A program made the position numbers and the translations under genes. A DNA stretch of 64,000 nt from Mastigamoeba balamuthi (lineage: Eukaryota > Evosea > Mastigamoebida > Mastigamoebidae). The notes under the pieces were generated by a model. It made no database searches, was not told the origin of the DNA, and saw only the letters and a program-made list of their open reading frames with translations. The stretch is taken from contig CACRSC010000035.1 in NCBI GenBank assembly GCA_902651635.1, forward strand, positions 295,137 to 359,136, in the 5' to 3' direction. Below are positions 9,745 to 21,536 of this stretch, piece by piece (position 1 is the stretch's first letter; every line of letters starts with the position of its first letter).

Positions 9745-12491
9745 ATGGGTCTTCCCTTCGTCGGCGGGTTCTACCAGCATAGGTGCCCACGAGGTGCTGG
9801 ACTGCCCGATGTGGCCGCCAAAGTTATCCACATCAGCAAACACAAAGTCGTCGATGATGAGAATCTGCTGCAGGAGGTCAGTGTACTGAGGTTGCTCAGG
9901 CATCCCAACCTGCTTCTCTTCATGTGCTATGCCAGGACAAACGACTCCCTCATTATTGTCGCCGATTTCATGCCGAGGGGATCGCTGCTCGACGTGTTGT
10001 CAGACAGAGCCATGCCCATACACAACGACCTGAAGCTCAGCATCCTCAACGACATCGCAACAGGAATGGCGTTCCTGCACGGCAGCAGCCCTCGGATCAT
10101 CCATCGCAACCTCAAGAGCTCCAACGTCCTCGTGGGCTGCCATTTTTCCACATCACAGCAGTAACATTTCTGATCCATTTTATGCCCGCACAGTTGTCAT
10201 CCAGCATGGAAGCCAAGGTGTGCGACTTCGGGCTGACTGTCTTTGGGCACAAATATTCCGGCGAGGCCCAGCAGGACGACGATAATGTACTGAACAACCT
10301 GCTATGGTCGGCCCCAGAGGTCATAAGCCACGGTGTATTTTCGACCAAGAGCGATGTGTACGCATACGGCATCATTCTGTGGGAGGTGGTGACCCGCGAG
10401 GGACCCTACAAGGACATGAACCCCGCCCTCGTGCCTGCCTACGTGGCCGAGAAACACTGCAGGCCAGAAGTGGGACCGCAGTTCGAGAGTGCACAGTCAC
10501 TTCGCGGGCTGATGGAGCACTGCTGGAGCCAGGAACCCAGTTCTCGTCCAGAGTTCTCTGATATCCTCGCGAACCTCTGGAGGGCGCCCGAGCTCCCAAA
10601 GCAGATTGATGTGCTTCAACCCGTCTTCTGTATGCGCCTAACTGGAAAGCAGAGAGATACGAAAGAGGGAAACGTGGAGGGACCAATCCCGAAAGGGAGA
10701 ATGGCAATCGTTTTCACAGGTGAGGCTGTGCAGTAGTGGATATATTCTATTACCAAAACACCTCGTCAATGCGCAGATGTACAGCAATCCCAAGAACTGT
10801 GGAAGTGGAACCCGCAACTCATGAAGGAAGCATTGTACCAACACCACAGGGCAATGCGCGCCGCCCTCCAGTGCCACAACGGCTACGAGGTTAAGACTCG
10901 GGGCTCTGCTTTCTTGATTACGTTTCAGACCGCCAGCGATGCCCTCTGGTTCTGTGTGGACGCCCAGCTCACTCTTTTGAAAATCAATTGGAATTCTGGC
11001 TTGCTCAAGTTCCCATCATGTAGATGCATCACAGACGGTAAGACTAGGACAGCACAGTTCTTTCCTCAACAAAAGCATATCTTCCAGCAGGGGAGGAAAT
11101 TCAGAAGTTCTGGGGGCTTCGAGTGCGGATGGGCATCCACTACGGTGAGCCCGAGGTCAATGAAGCACAACAGGAAAATATGGCCACCTCTGGGAGCCCG
11201 TTTGTGACCTGCAGTATCATCGGATCCTGCGTCAGCATGGCTATGCAGGTGGCAACTGTCGCAAAGGGTGGGCAGATCATCCTGAGCGCTGCAGCGGCAA
11301 ACGAGGTCCAGCAAAACCAGGAGGCTCTCACCCAGCTCGGAACTCTGCATTCTGTTGGTATGTTCCAGCTCCAGGGCATCGCGGAGCCAGAAGAACTCTA
11401 CGACTTCTCTGTCGCTGGTCTGGAGCGCCAGTTCCCAGACAATGAAATAAGGGCCCAGGCAGATGCGATCCCGAACCTGTACGAGAGGTTTCTACAAACC
11501 ACTGCGCTGTCCTGGACCATTCAACCCAGTGAGATTGAGATCTCCAACGAGACCATGGAGAAGGGCAACTTTGGTGCTGTCTACAAGGGGTATGTTGTCC
11601 GAAGACCCTCCTATTTCTGTGTCCTCTCACATCAGGGAGCAATGCTGCAGTGTCTGGAAGGGCCAGACAGTGGCTGTGAAGAGGTTCTTCAAGCAGAAGG
11701 TGGACACTGTCACCGCAGCCGAGATTGAGCACCAGATCAGCGACATTGCCCAGCTCTCCATCACCCGCCACCCCCACCTCCTCCTCTTCGTATGGAGCCA
11801 GCCATTCATTCGCTTCCCGCCCGCTCACACAATCGTGCGCAGTTGGGGGCGTGCACGGAGCCCCACAACCTGTTCGTTGTGACCGAGTGGATGGAGATGG
11901 GCAGCCTGCGGCAGCATCTCAGCAGGAGCAGCCGCCAGATGGACAGACAGCAGGGCATCGCCATCCTGGCGTCCACGTGCAGCGCACTCACGTACCTTCA
12001 CCAGAGCAGCATCGTTCATCGAGATCTCAAGTCCTCCAACATCCTGGTCCGTCTCTCCCATTTTTCTGGCTGCGCGTTCGTTCTCTCAAGCCAGTGGCTC
12101 GGCGTCGGAGCAGCTGGGAAAGAACATGGACGTGAAGGTGTCGGACTTTGGGATGGCAGCAGTCAAGTCAGCCAGCAAGATCAGCACGCTCTGTGGGTCC
12201 GTTGCCTGGATGGCCCCAGAGGTGCTCAGCACTGCCACGTACTCGGAGGCCTCGGACGTGTACAGCTTCGGAATCGTCATGAGCGAGATCATGGCAGGCG
12301 AGATCCCATTCAAGGGCCTCAACAAGGTTGCTGTTGCCAGAGAGATCCTGCAGGGCAAGAGGCCCGACATTCCCAAGGTGCGTGGAGCCTACAGCAGCCA
12401 TTTCGTCGAGCTGATGAGCCAGTGCTGGTCCCAGCAGCCCTCTCATCGCCCAACCTTCAAGACGATTGGCACAGCACTTGAAACAATGTAG
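9745..12491 (+). CDS. kinase-cyclase-kinase fusion, 5'-truncated, with degenerate first kinase and cyclase
   Basis: Spliced gene with three catalytic-type domains. Kinase 1 (to about 10600) starts abruptly at the beta-3 lysine (VAAKVI) with no recognisable glycine loop; its catalytic loop reads HRNLKSSN (Asp to Asn), with CDFG and APEV kept. The class III nucleotide cyclase homology domain (about 10700-11430) keeps the first metal Asp (FTDV across an intron), but the second motif is RGSAF rather than GDxF and the N-x3-R region is lost. Kinase 2 (about 11535-12480) looks intact: KGNFGAVYKG, VAVKRF, HRDLKSSN, SDFG, APEV and a C-lobe DVYSFGI. In this family a membrane-bound ectodomain normally precedes kinase 1; here the frame opens 410 bases from the protease C start with no TM segment. 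The start at 9745 is provisional. It may be a truncated gene or a pseudogene, although the 3' kinase is open. Confidence 0.75.
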
Positions 12492-12717
12492 GCAAACATG
12501 AAACGTGACAGATGATGAATGTTAGTTCTTCTTGATTATTTCCTGCTTTCAAGTGTGCAGTGTGGGACACATGAGAAGAAATCTGTTCTGAAAGGAGGGG
12601 AAGGGCACAGCGATGTACGGCATCGCAAATACCCTTGGCCTACCCCGATAACCCAGATTTCCCCCCGTTGAGATATTCCGCAGAAGATACGCTGTACTGA
12701 TGTCGGCGGGTTCGAGA

Positions 12718-15309
12718 ATGGACGACGTCCTGCTGAGGCCCACGCTGACGCTCTACGGCCACACATCCGAGGTGCCCACGCCCCTCCGAGCATGCTGGAC
12801 GGTCGTGCAGCGTGCCTGACGGTGTCTGTGCGCTGGCAGGTGACGTGCTGCGTGTTCTCCCCCGACGGCACTGCGCTGGCCACGTCATCGGACGACCGCA
12901 CGCTCCGCCTCTGGCGCACAGGCGACGGCTGCTGCCTCGCCTCCCTCCTCGGCCACGCAGACACCGTCCGCCCTCTGCCCCCAAGAGCCCCAGAGCCCCA
13001 GAGCCCCAGAGCCCCCTGCCAGCAGGGCGGGGCAGTCGAGAGAAAACGAACGGCAGAACTCAAATAAGCGCTGACGTGGCGATGGCGGGCGGCGCAGGTG
13101 TGGTGCTGCGCCTTCTCGCCGGATGGGGCGACGCTGGCCTCGGCCTCGGCGGACGGCACCGCGCGGCTGTGGAGCACCGACACGGCGACGTGCAGGGCTG
13201 TGCTGCAGGGCCACACAGACGAGGCGCGACGGCAATCAATTGATTTGGTGCCCACTGCAAAAATAAATAATGCTTGCTGCCCCCAACTCCCACCCCCGCA
13301 GGTCTATAGCTGCGCGTACAGCCCCGACGGCAAGGCGCTGGCCACGACGTCGTTGGACAGGAGCGCCAGGCTCTGGGACACGGCCGCGGGCACCTCGGAG
13401 ATACTGGGCAGGCGCTCCTTCATCGTGAGCTCCCGGCCCAACGCAGCTGCACGCTCTCGGGCTGACACTGTCGCGTGTGGGGGTGATGGCGCAGGAGTTG
13501 ACCTGCTGCTTCTCGCCCGACGGCCAGGTGGTCGCCGTGGGAGCGGACAGCAAGGCGGTGAGGCTGTGGAGGGTGGCGGACCACCAGCTTCTCGCGATGC
13601 TCGTCGGCCACTCCAAGTCTGTGCGGCCGATGCGCCACCCGCGGACCCGGGCAACTGAGCCAACGCGCGCCTGCAGGTGGGCTGTGTCGTGTTCTCGCCC
13701 GACGGGGCTGCCCTCGCGACGGCCTCGGACGACTCAACTGTGATGCTCTGGCGAGCGGACACTGGAGACTGCACCGCCACGCTCTCAGGCCACACGGGCG
13801 CTGTGCGTCGCCCTCCCAGCTCTGTCCTCTGTCGGAAGTCTCTCATTGGCACCACTCTCGTCTGCGGCCATCCCGACCCTCTGCAGGTGAACTGCTGTGT
13901 GTACTCGCCCGACGGCGCCACGATCGCCTCGGGGGCCGACGACAACACCGTGAGGCTCTGGAGGGTCTCTGACTCCACGTGCACCGCTGTGCTGCGCGGC
14001 CACACCAACTGGGTGAGTCCGCCGCGTGGCCGAGTGACCCGCTCTCACAGCTCCGGCCCTACAGGTGTGGTCCTGCGCGTTCTCGCCCGACGGGAAGGCC
14101 ATCGCCTCAGCGTCGCGGGACGGCACGGCCAAGCTCTGGGTGATCTCGGGCCCGAAGCCCTCGTGCGGCCCCATGTCGCGTGCGGCGGCAGGGCGTGCGC
14201 GCCTCGAGGCCTGCAATGCGGCTACTGAGGAGCTCGCCAAGCAGGTCCAGTCCGCCGCGGTCGCCTGCGAGCAGGCGGACGAGGCAGCGGCCACCGCCGG
14301 ATCAGAGGCCGCGAAGCACGAGGCGGAGCTGGAGGCGCTCAGGCAGCAGGTGGCTGAAAAAGAGGCAGCGGTGCGTGAGATCCGGAGCGTGCTGGAGAGT
14401 GCCGAGAGGGCACAGGTGGCGGCCAGGGAGGCGGCTTCCCTGGTGATGGCCAGAGCAGAGGAAGCACGACACGAGCTAGAGAAGGCCGTTGCCGAGATGA
14501 AGCAGAGCAGGGCGCGCGAGGCGGAACTGTGGGCGAAGATCGCGGGACGGAGCGTGGCGGCGCTGACGTGCGAGGACGTGGCCGACGTGCTGTGCGAGCT
14601 GGGGATGCAGCGGCACGTGGAGTGGTTCAGGGCCAACGACATCAGCGGGGAGGTGCTCGACAGCGTCGACCTCAAGAGCCTCCAGCTCAGCCCTCCCGAG
14701 TGCAAGACTCTCTTCCAGGCCCTCGAGACCCTCAAGGCCTGCGGGCTGCTGCGCGTGACCCACGCAGCGCTGATCGCTCGCTCTGAGGGCCTCGAGCAGC
14801 AGAAGAGGGACGCGCTGCTGGCTGTCACGTGGGACATGGAGGGAGTGGCCAAGTGGATGCAGTCCCAGGGGCTCCCAGAGGACGTGCGTGCGCTTTTCGA
14901 GGAGTGGCATGTGTGCGGAGAGGAACTGGTGTTCATGCGGGTCAAGGAGCTGAAGGGCTTGGGCATCACGAGCCTCGGCAAGCGCGTGGCGGTGTTCAAG
15001 AAGATCACAGAGCTGCGCACAGCCCACCTCGAAGCCCTCGCACAGTGTATCAAGACGGCGGGGGCTGAGCAGGCGGCAGGGCCAGCAGTGCCGCAGGAAT
15101 ATGTGTGCCCCATCACGCTGCGGGTGATGGAGAACCCGGTGGTGGCGCCCGACGGGCACATCTACGAGGCCAGCGCCATCGGGCAGTGGATGCATGGCCA
15201 CAGCACCTCGCCTGTCACAGGCCAGCACATGGAGAGCGCGCCCTACAAGCCCTGCTGGACTCTTCGGGCTGCCATAAGGGAGTTCCTCAACAATGCGAAC
15301 AGCAATTGA
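12718..15309 (+). CDS. WD40-SAM-SAM-U-box E3 ubiquitin ligase (WDSUB1-like), copy 1
   Basis: Seven WD40 blades are followed by a charged coiled coil, two SAM domains and a U-box. Each blade has the form x-C-C-x-F-SPDG...A-S-x-S-D-D-x-T-x-x-L-W and lies on its own exon, with introns cutting at the same place in the GH-x-x-V turn. From 14065 the last blade, coiled coil, SAM1 ([16 protein letters not shown]), SAM2 ([18 protein letters not shown]) and U-box ([20 protein letters not shown], then SPVTG) form one exon. Known WDSUB1 proteins have WD40-SAM-U-box; the second SAM is an addition. The U-box recruits an E2 enzyme; the WD propeller probably binds substrate. The start is chosen by alignment with copies 2 and 3 (ATGGRCGACKYCCT). 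A large hairpin begins about 10 bases after the stop. Confidence 0.88.
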
Positions 15310-15318
15310 AGGCAGTTT

Positions 15319-15552
15319 CAAATGAGCGGCATCAACGACGGCACGTGCCTCCCCCACCCAAGCACCCGAGGACCGCCAACGTGTTCTACGTCGTGCGCAT
15401 CCGCTGCCCCGGTCCTGGAAACGGCGGTGCGGAGGACACAGGGCACAGGGGACCTGAGGTGGGGCAGCGGATCCGCACGACGTAGAACACGTTGGCGGCC
15501 CTCGAGCGCTTGGGCAGGGGACTGCAAGTGCCGTCGTTGATGACGCTCATTT
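15319..15552. repeat. imperfect inverted repeat (hairpin) after WDSUB1-like copy 1
   Basis: Left arm 15319-15410 and right arm 15461-15552 are reverse complements with a few mismatches and small indels. They share CGCCAACGTGTTCTACGTCG and ATCAACGACGGCAC. The loop is about 50 bases. The left arm begins 10 bases after the copy 1 stop codon, so a transcript would carry a long stem. Each arm has a short coding-like frame, but they are out of register with each other. Confidence 0.75.
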
Positions 15553-15765
15553 TCTCGTCTGTGTGTGCACGTAGAGCTCTGTTGGTTTGGGGCAATGGCG
15601 CAATCGAGATTTCTCTTCGTCACGGCCACGCCCACACACATGGATCGCTGATTCTCTCCTCCAGGACACTTCCAAGTGCAACCCCAGTCTCCGATCCCCC
15701 TTTCCACACACTGCCACACACACGACGCGGAGGCGACGGTCGTCTCCCCCACAGTGGTCACAGCG

Positions 15766-16514
15766 GGGCTGGCAAGGCACAGCCCTCCAGCGCCTGCAGG
15801 GGGACGTACAGACTTGGTGCTGTTTGTCCGCTGCCCTTCACAGCTTCACTGTCTTGTCCCCCGAGGCCACGGCGATCACCTTGCCGTCGGACGAGAAGCC
15901 AGCAGTACCACTCCTGCCCCGCGAACACCCCCCACACCAGCGTCAGCCCCAGGACCCCAGCGATGGCTCGTCTGAGTCTGAGGAGCTCACGACGCAGGAG
16001 CGCCTGCCCAGCCTCTCCGAGGTGCCAGCGGCCGTGTCCCAGAGTCTTGCGCTCTTGTCCGACGACGCCGTGGCCAGCGCCTTGCCGTCGGGGCTGTAGG
16101 CGAAGCAGTAGACCTGCGGCGAGCGCATAGATTCGGTGCGAATCATGTTCCAGAAATCAACTGATTGATGTCACATCTCGTTCGTGTCTTCGTTTTGCCG
16201 TTCGTTTTCTCTCGCCTTGCCCAGCCAGGGGCTCTGGGGGATCTGAGGCTCTGAGGGCAGGGGCGGACGGTGTCTGTGTGGCCGAGGAGGGAGGCGAGGC
16301 AGCAGCCGTCGCCTGTGCGCCAGAGGCGGAGCGTGCGGTCGCGAGGACGTGGCCAGCGACGAGCCGTCGGGGGAGAAGACGCAGCACGTCACCTGCGAGA
16401 GCACAGACGCCGTCCCTAACGCTGCACACACGTCCAGCGCGCTCCGAGAGGGGGCGTGGGCACCTCTGCTGTGTGGTCTGAGAGCGCCAGCGTGGGCCTT
16501 TGGGCGTCGCCCAT
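15766..16514 (-). pseudogene. WD40 fragment of a WDSUB1-like gene
   Basis: Read on the minus strand it begins like copies 2 and 3 (ATGGGCGACGCCC, then a first splice site at CAGAG|GTGCCC). Blade 1 has a two-base loss relative to its paralogues (TCCTCGCGACC for TCCTCCTGCGACC) and is frameshifted. Blade 2 is missing. Blade 3 ([20 protein letters not shown]) is open. Blade 4 has the tryptophan codon of KLW changed to TGA and then decays near 15770. No SAM or U-box part remains. It is a dead inverted partial copy between copies 1 and 2. Confidence 0.8.
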
Positions 16515-17033
16515 CGTAGGAGAACAGGGGGACAATAGCCGCAGTTGTCCCAACCGACATAGTTGAGTTGATTCGGCAAATGTAGAGTTTAATTTGCACT
16601 CTGGCTGTCAGGCACATCACAGCCACGAATGCCTCCCACTATTGGTTCAAGAAAGACAATGCATGTGGATGGAATCCTTCAGGCTCGTCCGAGCCCTTTT
16701 GCTGAACGGAGCATGCCACTTATGGCACTGCTCCCGGCGGCCATGTTGTTCCCCTCTGAATACCCCGCGGATGGGACACAAAATCTCACCGGAACGCAGT
16801 GCGGTGGTCCTTGGTCCGAGACCCTCTATCGGCCCCCAGAGAACCGTGATGGGTGCTACGCCACTACTGTGGGTCTGATGGTGGCTGTTTTTCCGGACTG
16901 CCGGCAGATGGTATGTGCCGCCGGCATATGTTATGTGCCGCCGGCATAAGCTATGAGCCGGCGAAACCCTTTTTGGAATGTCGGGCTAGAAGGATCGGTG
17001 GAGAGAATCAGATATTCTGCCGATTGTTCTCCT
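16515..17033. other. spacer between the WD40 pseudogene and WDSUB1-like copy 2
   Basis: No supported gene. Near copy 2 it holds GCCGGCATATGTTATGTGCCGCCGGCATAAG-type repeated words (about 16918-16950) and, just before the start, AGATATTCTGCC, a motif also seen as AGATATTCCGC before copy 1 and AGATATTTCG before copy 3. It may be a core promoter element of this gene family. Confidence 0.4.
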
Positions 17034-19532
17034 ATGGGCGACTCCCTCAGGTCCACGCTGACGCTCTCAGGCCACACAGCTGAGGTGCCTGCGTCCCCTG
17101 GGGAGAGTGGCCGTGAGACGATCCTGACGGTGTCTGTGTTCTGGCAGGTGACGTGCTGCGCGTTCTCCCCCGACGGCTCGTCGCTGGCCACGTCCTCCTG
17201 CGACCGCACGCTCCGCCTTTGGCGCACAGGCGACGGCTGCTGCCTCGCCTCCCTCCTCGGCCACACAGACACCGTCCGTCCCCAGCCTCCCCAGGCCCGT
17301 GAGCCCGCGCTGAGCGCTGAAGTGGCCGGTGGGAGGCGCAGGTGTGGTGTTGCGCCTTCTCGCCCGACGGGACGACGCTGGCATCGGCCTCGGCGGACGG
17401 CACCGCGAGGCTCTGGTGCCCGGGAACAGGGGCGTGCAGGACAATGCTGCAGGGCCACGCCAGTGAGGTGCGTGGAGACAATCGCTTGAGTTGGGTACCC
17501 AATTATATGTTTGTGTTTTGCTCCGCAGGTCTATGCACTCGCGTACAGCCCCAACGGCAAGGCGCTGGTCACTACGTCGTTGGACAAGAGCATCAGGCTC
17601 TGGGACACGGCTGCTGGCACCTCGGAGATGCTGGGCAGGCGCTCCTGCACGGTGATCTCCTCAGACGAGCCATCGCTGGTCCTTGGCTCACGCCAAAGGG
17701 ATGTTAATTGGGGCAGGAATGGTCTTGCTGCTTCTCGCCCGACGGCAACGTAGTGGCCGTGTCCTCAGAAGACAAGAGAGTGAAGCTGTGGAGGGCAACG
17801 GACAAACAGCTGCTTGCGACACTTTCCGGCCACGCCAAGTCTGTACGTCCGCCTGCGAGCACATTCGATGCTTCTCACACCTTTCTGGCCACTGGCTCTA
17901 GATGGGCTGCGTCGCGTTCTCGCCCGACGGGGCTGCCCTCGCGTCGGGCTCGGACGACGCCACTGTGATTCTCTGGCGAGTGGCCACCGGCGGGCGCACC
18001 GCAACCCTCTCAGGCCATACGGGTGCTGTGCGTGTGGCCCGCCCAGCTGTGCCCTCGGATGCTACTCACCACATGTTCCTGTGCCCCACAGGTGAACTGC
18101 TGCGCGTACTCACCCGATGGCGCCATGATCGCCTCGGCGGCCGACGACAACACCGTGAGGCTCTGGAGGGTCTCCGACAACACGTGCACTGCTGTGCTGC
18201 GTGGCCATACCGACTGGGTGCGTTCCTTGTCCTGCCCACTGCCATTGAGCCGCGTGCCTACTCAGCTGTGCTGGCCCGAAGGTGTGGTCCTGCGCGTTCT
18301 CGCCCAACGGGACTACTATCGCCTCTGCGTCGCGGGACGGCACGGCAAAGCTTTGGGCGGCCCCGGGCGAGAAGCCCTCTTGTGGCTTCATGTCGCGCTT
18401 TGGGGAAGGGCGCTCACGCCTCGAGACCTGCCTGCAAGCTGTGGAGGAGCTCAGCAAGCATCTTAAATCCGCACAAGCCACTAGCGATAAGGCAGGAGAG
18501 GCAGCGGCAACTGCAAAGGCGGAGGTGGAAAAGCATGAGCTGGAGCTGGAGGCACTGTGGCAGCAAGTTCGGGCCCAGAAGGAGGCTATACGGGAGCTCA
18601 GGAGCGTGCAAGAGAGTGCCGAGAGGGCGCAGCAGCAGGCGAGGGAGGCAGCATCGCTGGTGATGGCCAGGGAAGAGCGTGCCCGACGAGAGCTGGAGGA
18701 GACCGTGGCAGAGAGGAAACAGAGCAGGCAGCGCGAGGCTCAGCTTCGCGAGAAGCTGGCGGGAAGGAGCTTGGCGGTGCTGACATGCGAGGACGTGGCA
18801 GACGTGTTGTGCGAGCTGGGGATGCAGCGGCACGCCGCGTGGTTCAGGGCCAACGACATCAGCGGGGAGGTGCTCGACAGCGTCGACCTCAAGAGCCTCC
18901 AGCTCAGCCCTCCCGAGTGCAAGACTCTCTTCCAGGCCCTCGAGACCCTCAAGGCCTGCGGGATGCTGCGCGTGACCCACGCAGCGCTGCTCGCTCGCTC
19001 TGAGGGCCTCGAGCAGCAGAAGAGGGACGCGCTGCTGGCTGTCACGTGGGACATGGTGGGAGTGGCCAAGTGGATGCAGTCCCAGGGGCTCCCAGAGGAC
19101 GTGCGTGCCGTGTTCCGTGAACGACAGGTGCGCGGAGAGGAGGTGGTGTTCATGCGGGTGGAGGAGCTGAGGGACATGGGCATCACGAGCCTCGGCAAGC
19201 GCGTGGCGGTGTTCAAGAAGATCACAGAGCTGCGCACAGCCCACCTTGAGGCCCTCGCGCAGTGCTTCAAGCTGGGCACAGCGGGGGCCGAGCAGGCGGC
19301 TGGGCCAGCAGTGCCGCAGGAGTACGTGTGCCCCATCACGCTGCGGGTGATGGAGAACCCGGTGGTGGCGCCCGACGGGCACATCTACGAGGCCAGCGCC
19401 ATCGGGCAGTGGATGCAGGGCCACAGCACCTCGCCTGTCACGGGTCAGCACATGGAGAGCGGGCCCTGCACGCCCTGCAGGACTCTGCACGCCGCCATAA
19501 AGGACTTCCTCCACAGGGCCAACAACACTTGA
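17034..19532 (+). CDS. WD40-SAM-SAM-U-box E3 ubiquitin ligase (WDSUB1-like), copy 2
   Basis: Same layout as copy 1: seven single-exon WD40 blades (for example [54 protein letters not shown]), then one long exon from 18282 with the last blade, coiled coil, two SAM domains and a U-box ending in ...FLHRANNT. SAM and U-box parts are nearly identical to copies 1 and 3, while blades and coiled coil are more diverged. This suggests different substrate specificity with a conserved ligase end, or gene conversion of the 3' half. Blade 3 is followed by a longer acidic-serine linker (SSDEPS). The start ATGGGCGACTCC matches the paralogues. Confidence 0.88.
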
Positions 19533-19629
19533 ATGCACGCGGACAGGAGACAGTGGCCGCAGAGGTCAAGGGGGTCAGGGCAATGGAAGACCAAACAACA
19601 AGCTGCCAGCAACAACAGGCCAAAAACAA

Positions 19630-20010
19630 AGGCTAAAACGACTTTCCGTTTGTCTAAACTATTTCCCTCAGACACCCTGTCAAATGGGGGACAAGGCAAA
19701 AAGTTGAATTTGAAAATCGGGAAACATAGGCCCACAAAAATTCAGGGCCCCTGAAAAAAAAAATTTGAACACACGTTGGTTCTCTTGTTTGTTATCGCAC
19801 GTAATAAAACTGTTGTATTTATTACTTGTAGTTTTATTGCATGCGAGAAACTGAAATACCAAGAAATCACAAACCTTTATTTTCACTGATCCATTTGCGG
19901 GCCTCTGTTTCCTGATTTCAAATGCGACTTTTTGCCCTTTTTTTCTCCATTTGACGGGGTGTTCGCGGGAAATAAAAATAGTTTGGACAAGGGAAAGTCG
20001 TTATTGCCTC
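19630..20010. mobile_element. foldback/MITE-like element with long imperfect inverted repeats
   Basis: Left arm 19630-19745 and right arm 19891-20010 are reverse complements over about 115 bases with substitutions and small indels. Shared blocks include AACGACTTTCC, GTCAAATGG, GGCAAAAAGT and GGAAACA.AGGCCC. The interior of about 145 bases is AT-rich and non-coding. A non-autonomous foldback element is likely; target-site duplications are not obvious by eye. Confidence 0.65.
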
Positions 20011-20399
20011 AATTCAAAAGAGATGTCTCCTGTCCACCCACTTGCTTAAGGATGAGCACCAATAAACGTCCAGAGACCTCGATCATGCCCAGCAACCCAC
20101 AACAAAGGAGTTCAGATCAGATCCGACTTCCTTCCACTACCAGTGAGGGAATAGCAGTGTTGTCTGACATATAAAGTTCAAACATGGGATCTCTGTCCTG
20201 CAGACTGTGAAAAGCCCCATAGACGTACTGAAAGTACCTCCCCAGATGAAGATTAAAAATAATTCTGCAGTCGAAACAACTCCTTACACAGGATCCGCCA
20301 CAATTACAGTTGACCAAAAAGCTACTATGGCGTATCTGATCAAACTGTATGTTGTCGAATTCATGATGCTGGTCTGATATATCTTAAGCTCTTAGTCAA

Positions 20400-20680
20400 G
20401 TCACCTCTCTTTGACCATCACGACTCAAAGCATGTTAGCAAGTTGGCAACTCAGTGGAGAATGATCAATTCTGTTACTCGTCTTTGGTGGACAGCCTGCA
20501 GTCAGTCCAGATCTCAACCTCATTGAAAACGTTTGGAAACTACTCAAATCACGTGTAATTCTTAGGAATCCCAGAAATATCAAGGAATTATCTCGTTTCA
20601 TTCGCAAAGAGTGGAAGTCAATTCCTGTGGGTATGCTCTGAGATTGGTTGAATCTATGTCTTCAAGATTGCAGGAGGTGA
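20400..20680 (+). mobile_element. Tc1/mariner transposase remnant
   Basis: The frame around 20494-20640 reads SPDLNLIENVWKLLKSRV, then a segment with IKELSRFIRKEW, matching the PDLNPIENVW region and helix of Tc1-type DDE transposases. Upstream, HHDSKHVSKLATQW in another frame resembles the segment after the second catalytic Asp. Frameshifts and two stops (TGA at 20639 and near 20680) break it. It is inactive; I do not see clear terminal repeats. Confidence 0.75.
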
Positions 20681-21536
20681 GAATGTACAATAGTTACTGC
20701 ACCCTGTAAAGGTGATCAGAACTCTTCCCATTCAATAAAGAAATGAATCAAATGTGGATTCGGATCTTTTGTTTGAACTATTTGACTGTTCAGTTCATTT
20801 TGGCGAGCACTGTACCTTCGAATGCATAAGATTGATCAGACTCTCAGTCGAATTGTAGATCGGTAGAGGTGATGTACAGGCAAAGGGCCAAGGGTCAGAT
20901 CATCTTTAACACTCCTGACAAGCCCATGGATGCACAGTCAGCACTTCCAACCAACCTCAGCCATTGATTCCCCTTGTGTCATTGCTTTCGGCTCCAACAC
21001 CACCCAGTGCGAGAACCCTATCTGTCATTACCAGGACGTACCTGCAGCCTGCTCTCCTGGAATGGGCCAATGTTGAAAAAGAAAACGCTGCTAAACAGGT
21101 TGTGTGTGACCACAGGCCCATGTCCAGCCAAGATATGATGCAAGCAGAGATGCTTTGATGAAAAAGAGCCTGGACGCTCATTCATGAATCACAGGTATGG
21201 CATGATCGTTAAGGTATTGGATGAGGTGCTAATGAAAAACAGTGGCTTGGGCGACAGGCACTAGGTAATGAATAAGAGACTGATGTCAAGAACAACTCGT
21301 TGCGCTTTGCTGGATTAGAGTGAAAAGCAGTATTCGGCAATAGGGATGCTGGCATGAGTATTTTTTGCCCCGAGATCTCCAAGTGTTCCCGATAAAGAAG
21401 ATGATGATCAGATGGCACAGTGCGAAGGGAACTGATCAGATTTATATTTGCATTCACTTGCATGGGTCTCTCAGTTTTCTCTGCCACAGCCATTGCAGCA
21501 CTCGATAGTGTCACTAGCATTGTCTGGGATGGGGGC

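Larger units (their letters stand above)
19533..21536. other. AT-rich intergenic region with element remnants
   Basis: The 2-kb region lies between WDSUB1-like copy 2 and protease copy D. It holds a foldback-like inverted repeat (19630-20010) and a dead Tc1/mariner transposase (about 20400-20680). From 20700 to 21536 I see no supported gene; open frames are short and interrupted. Confidence 0.5.
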
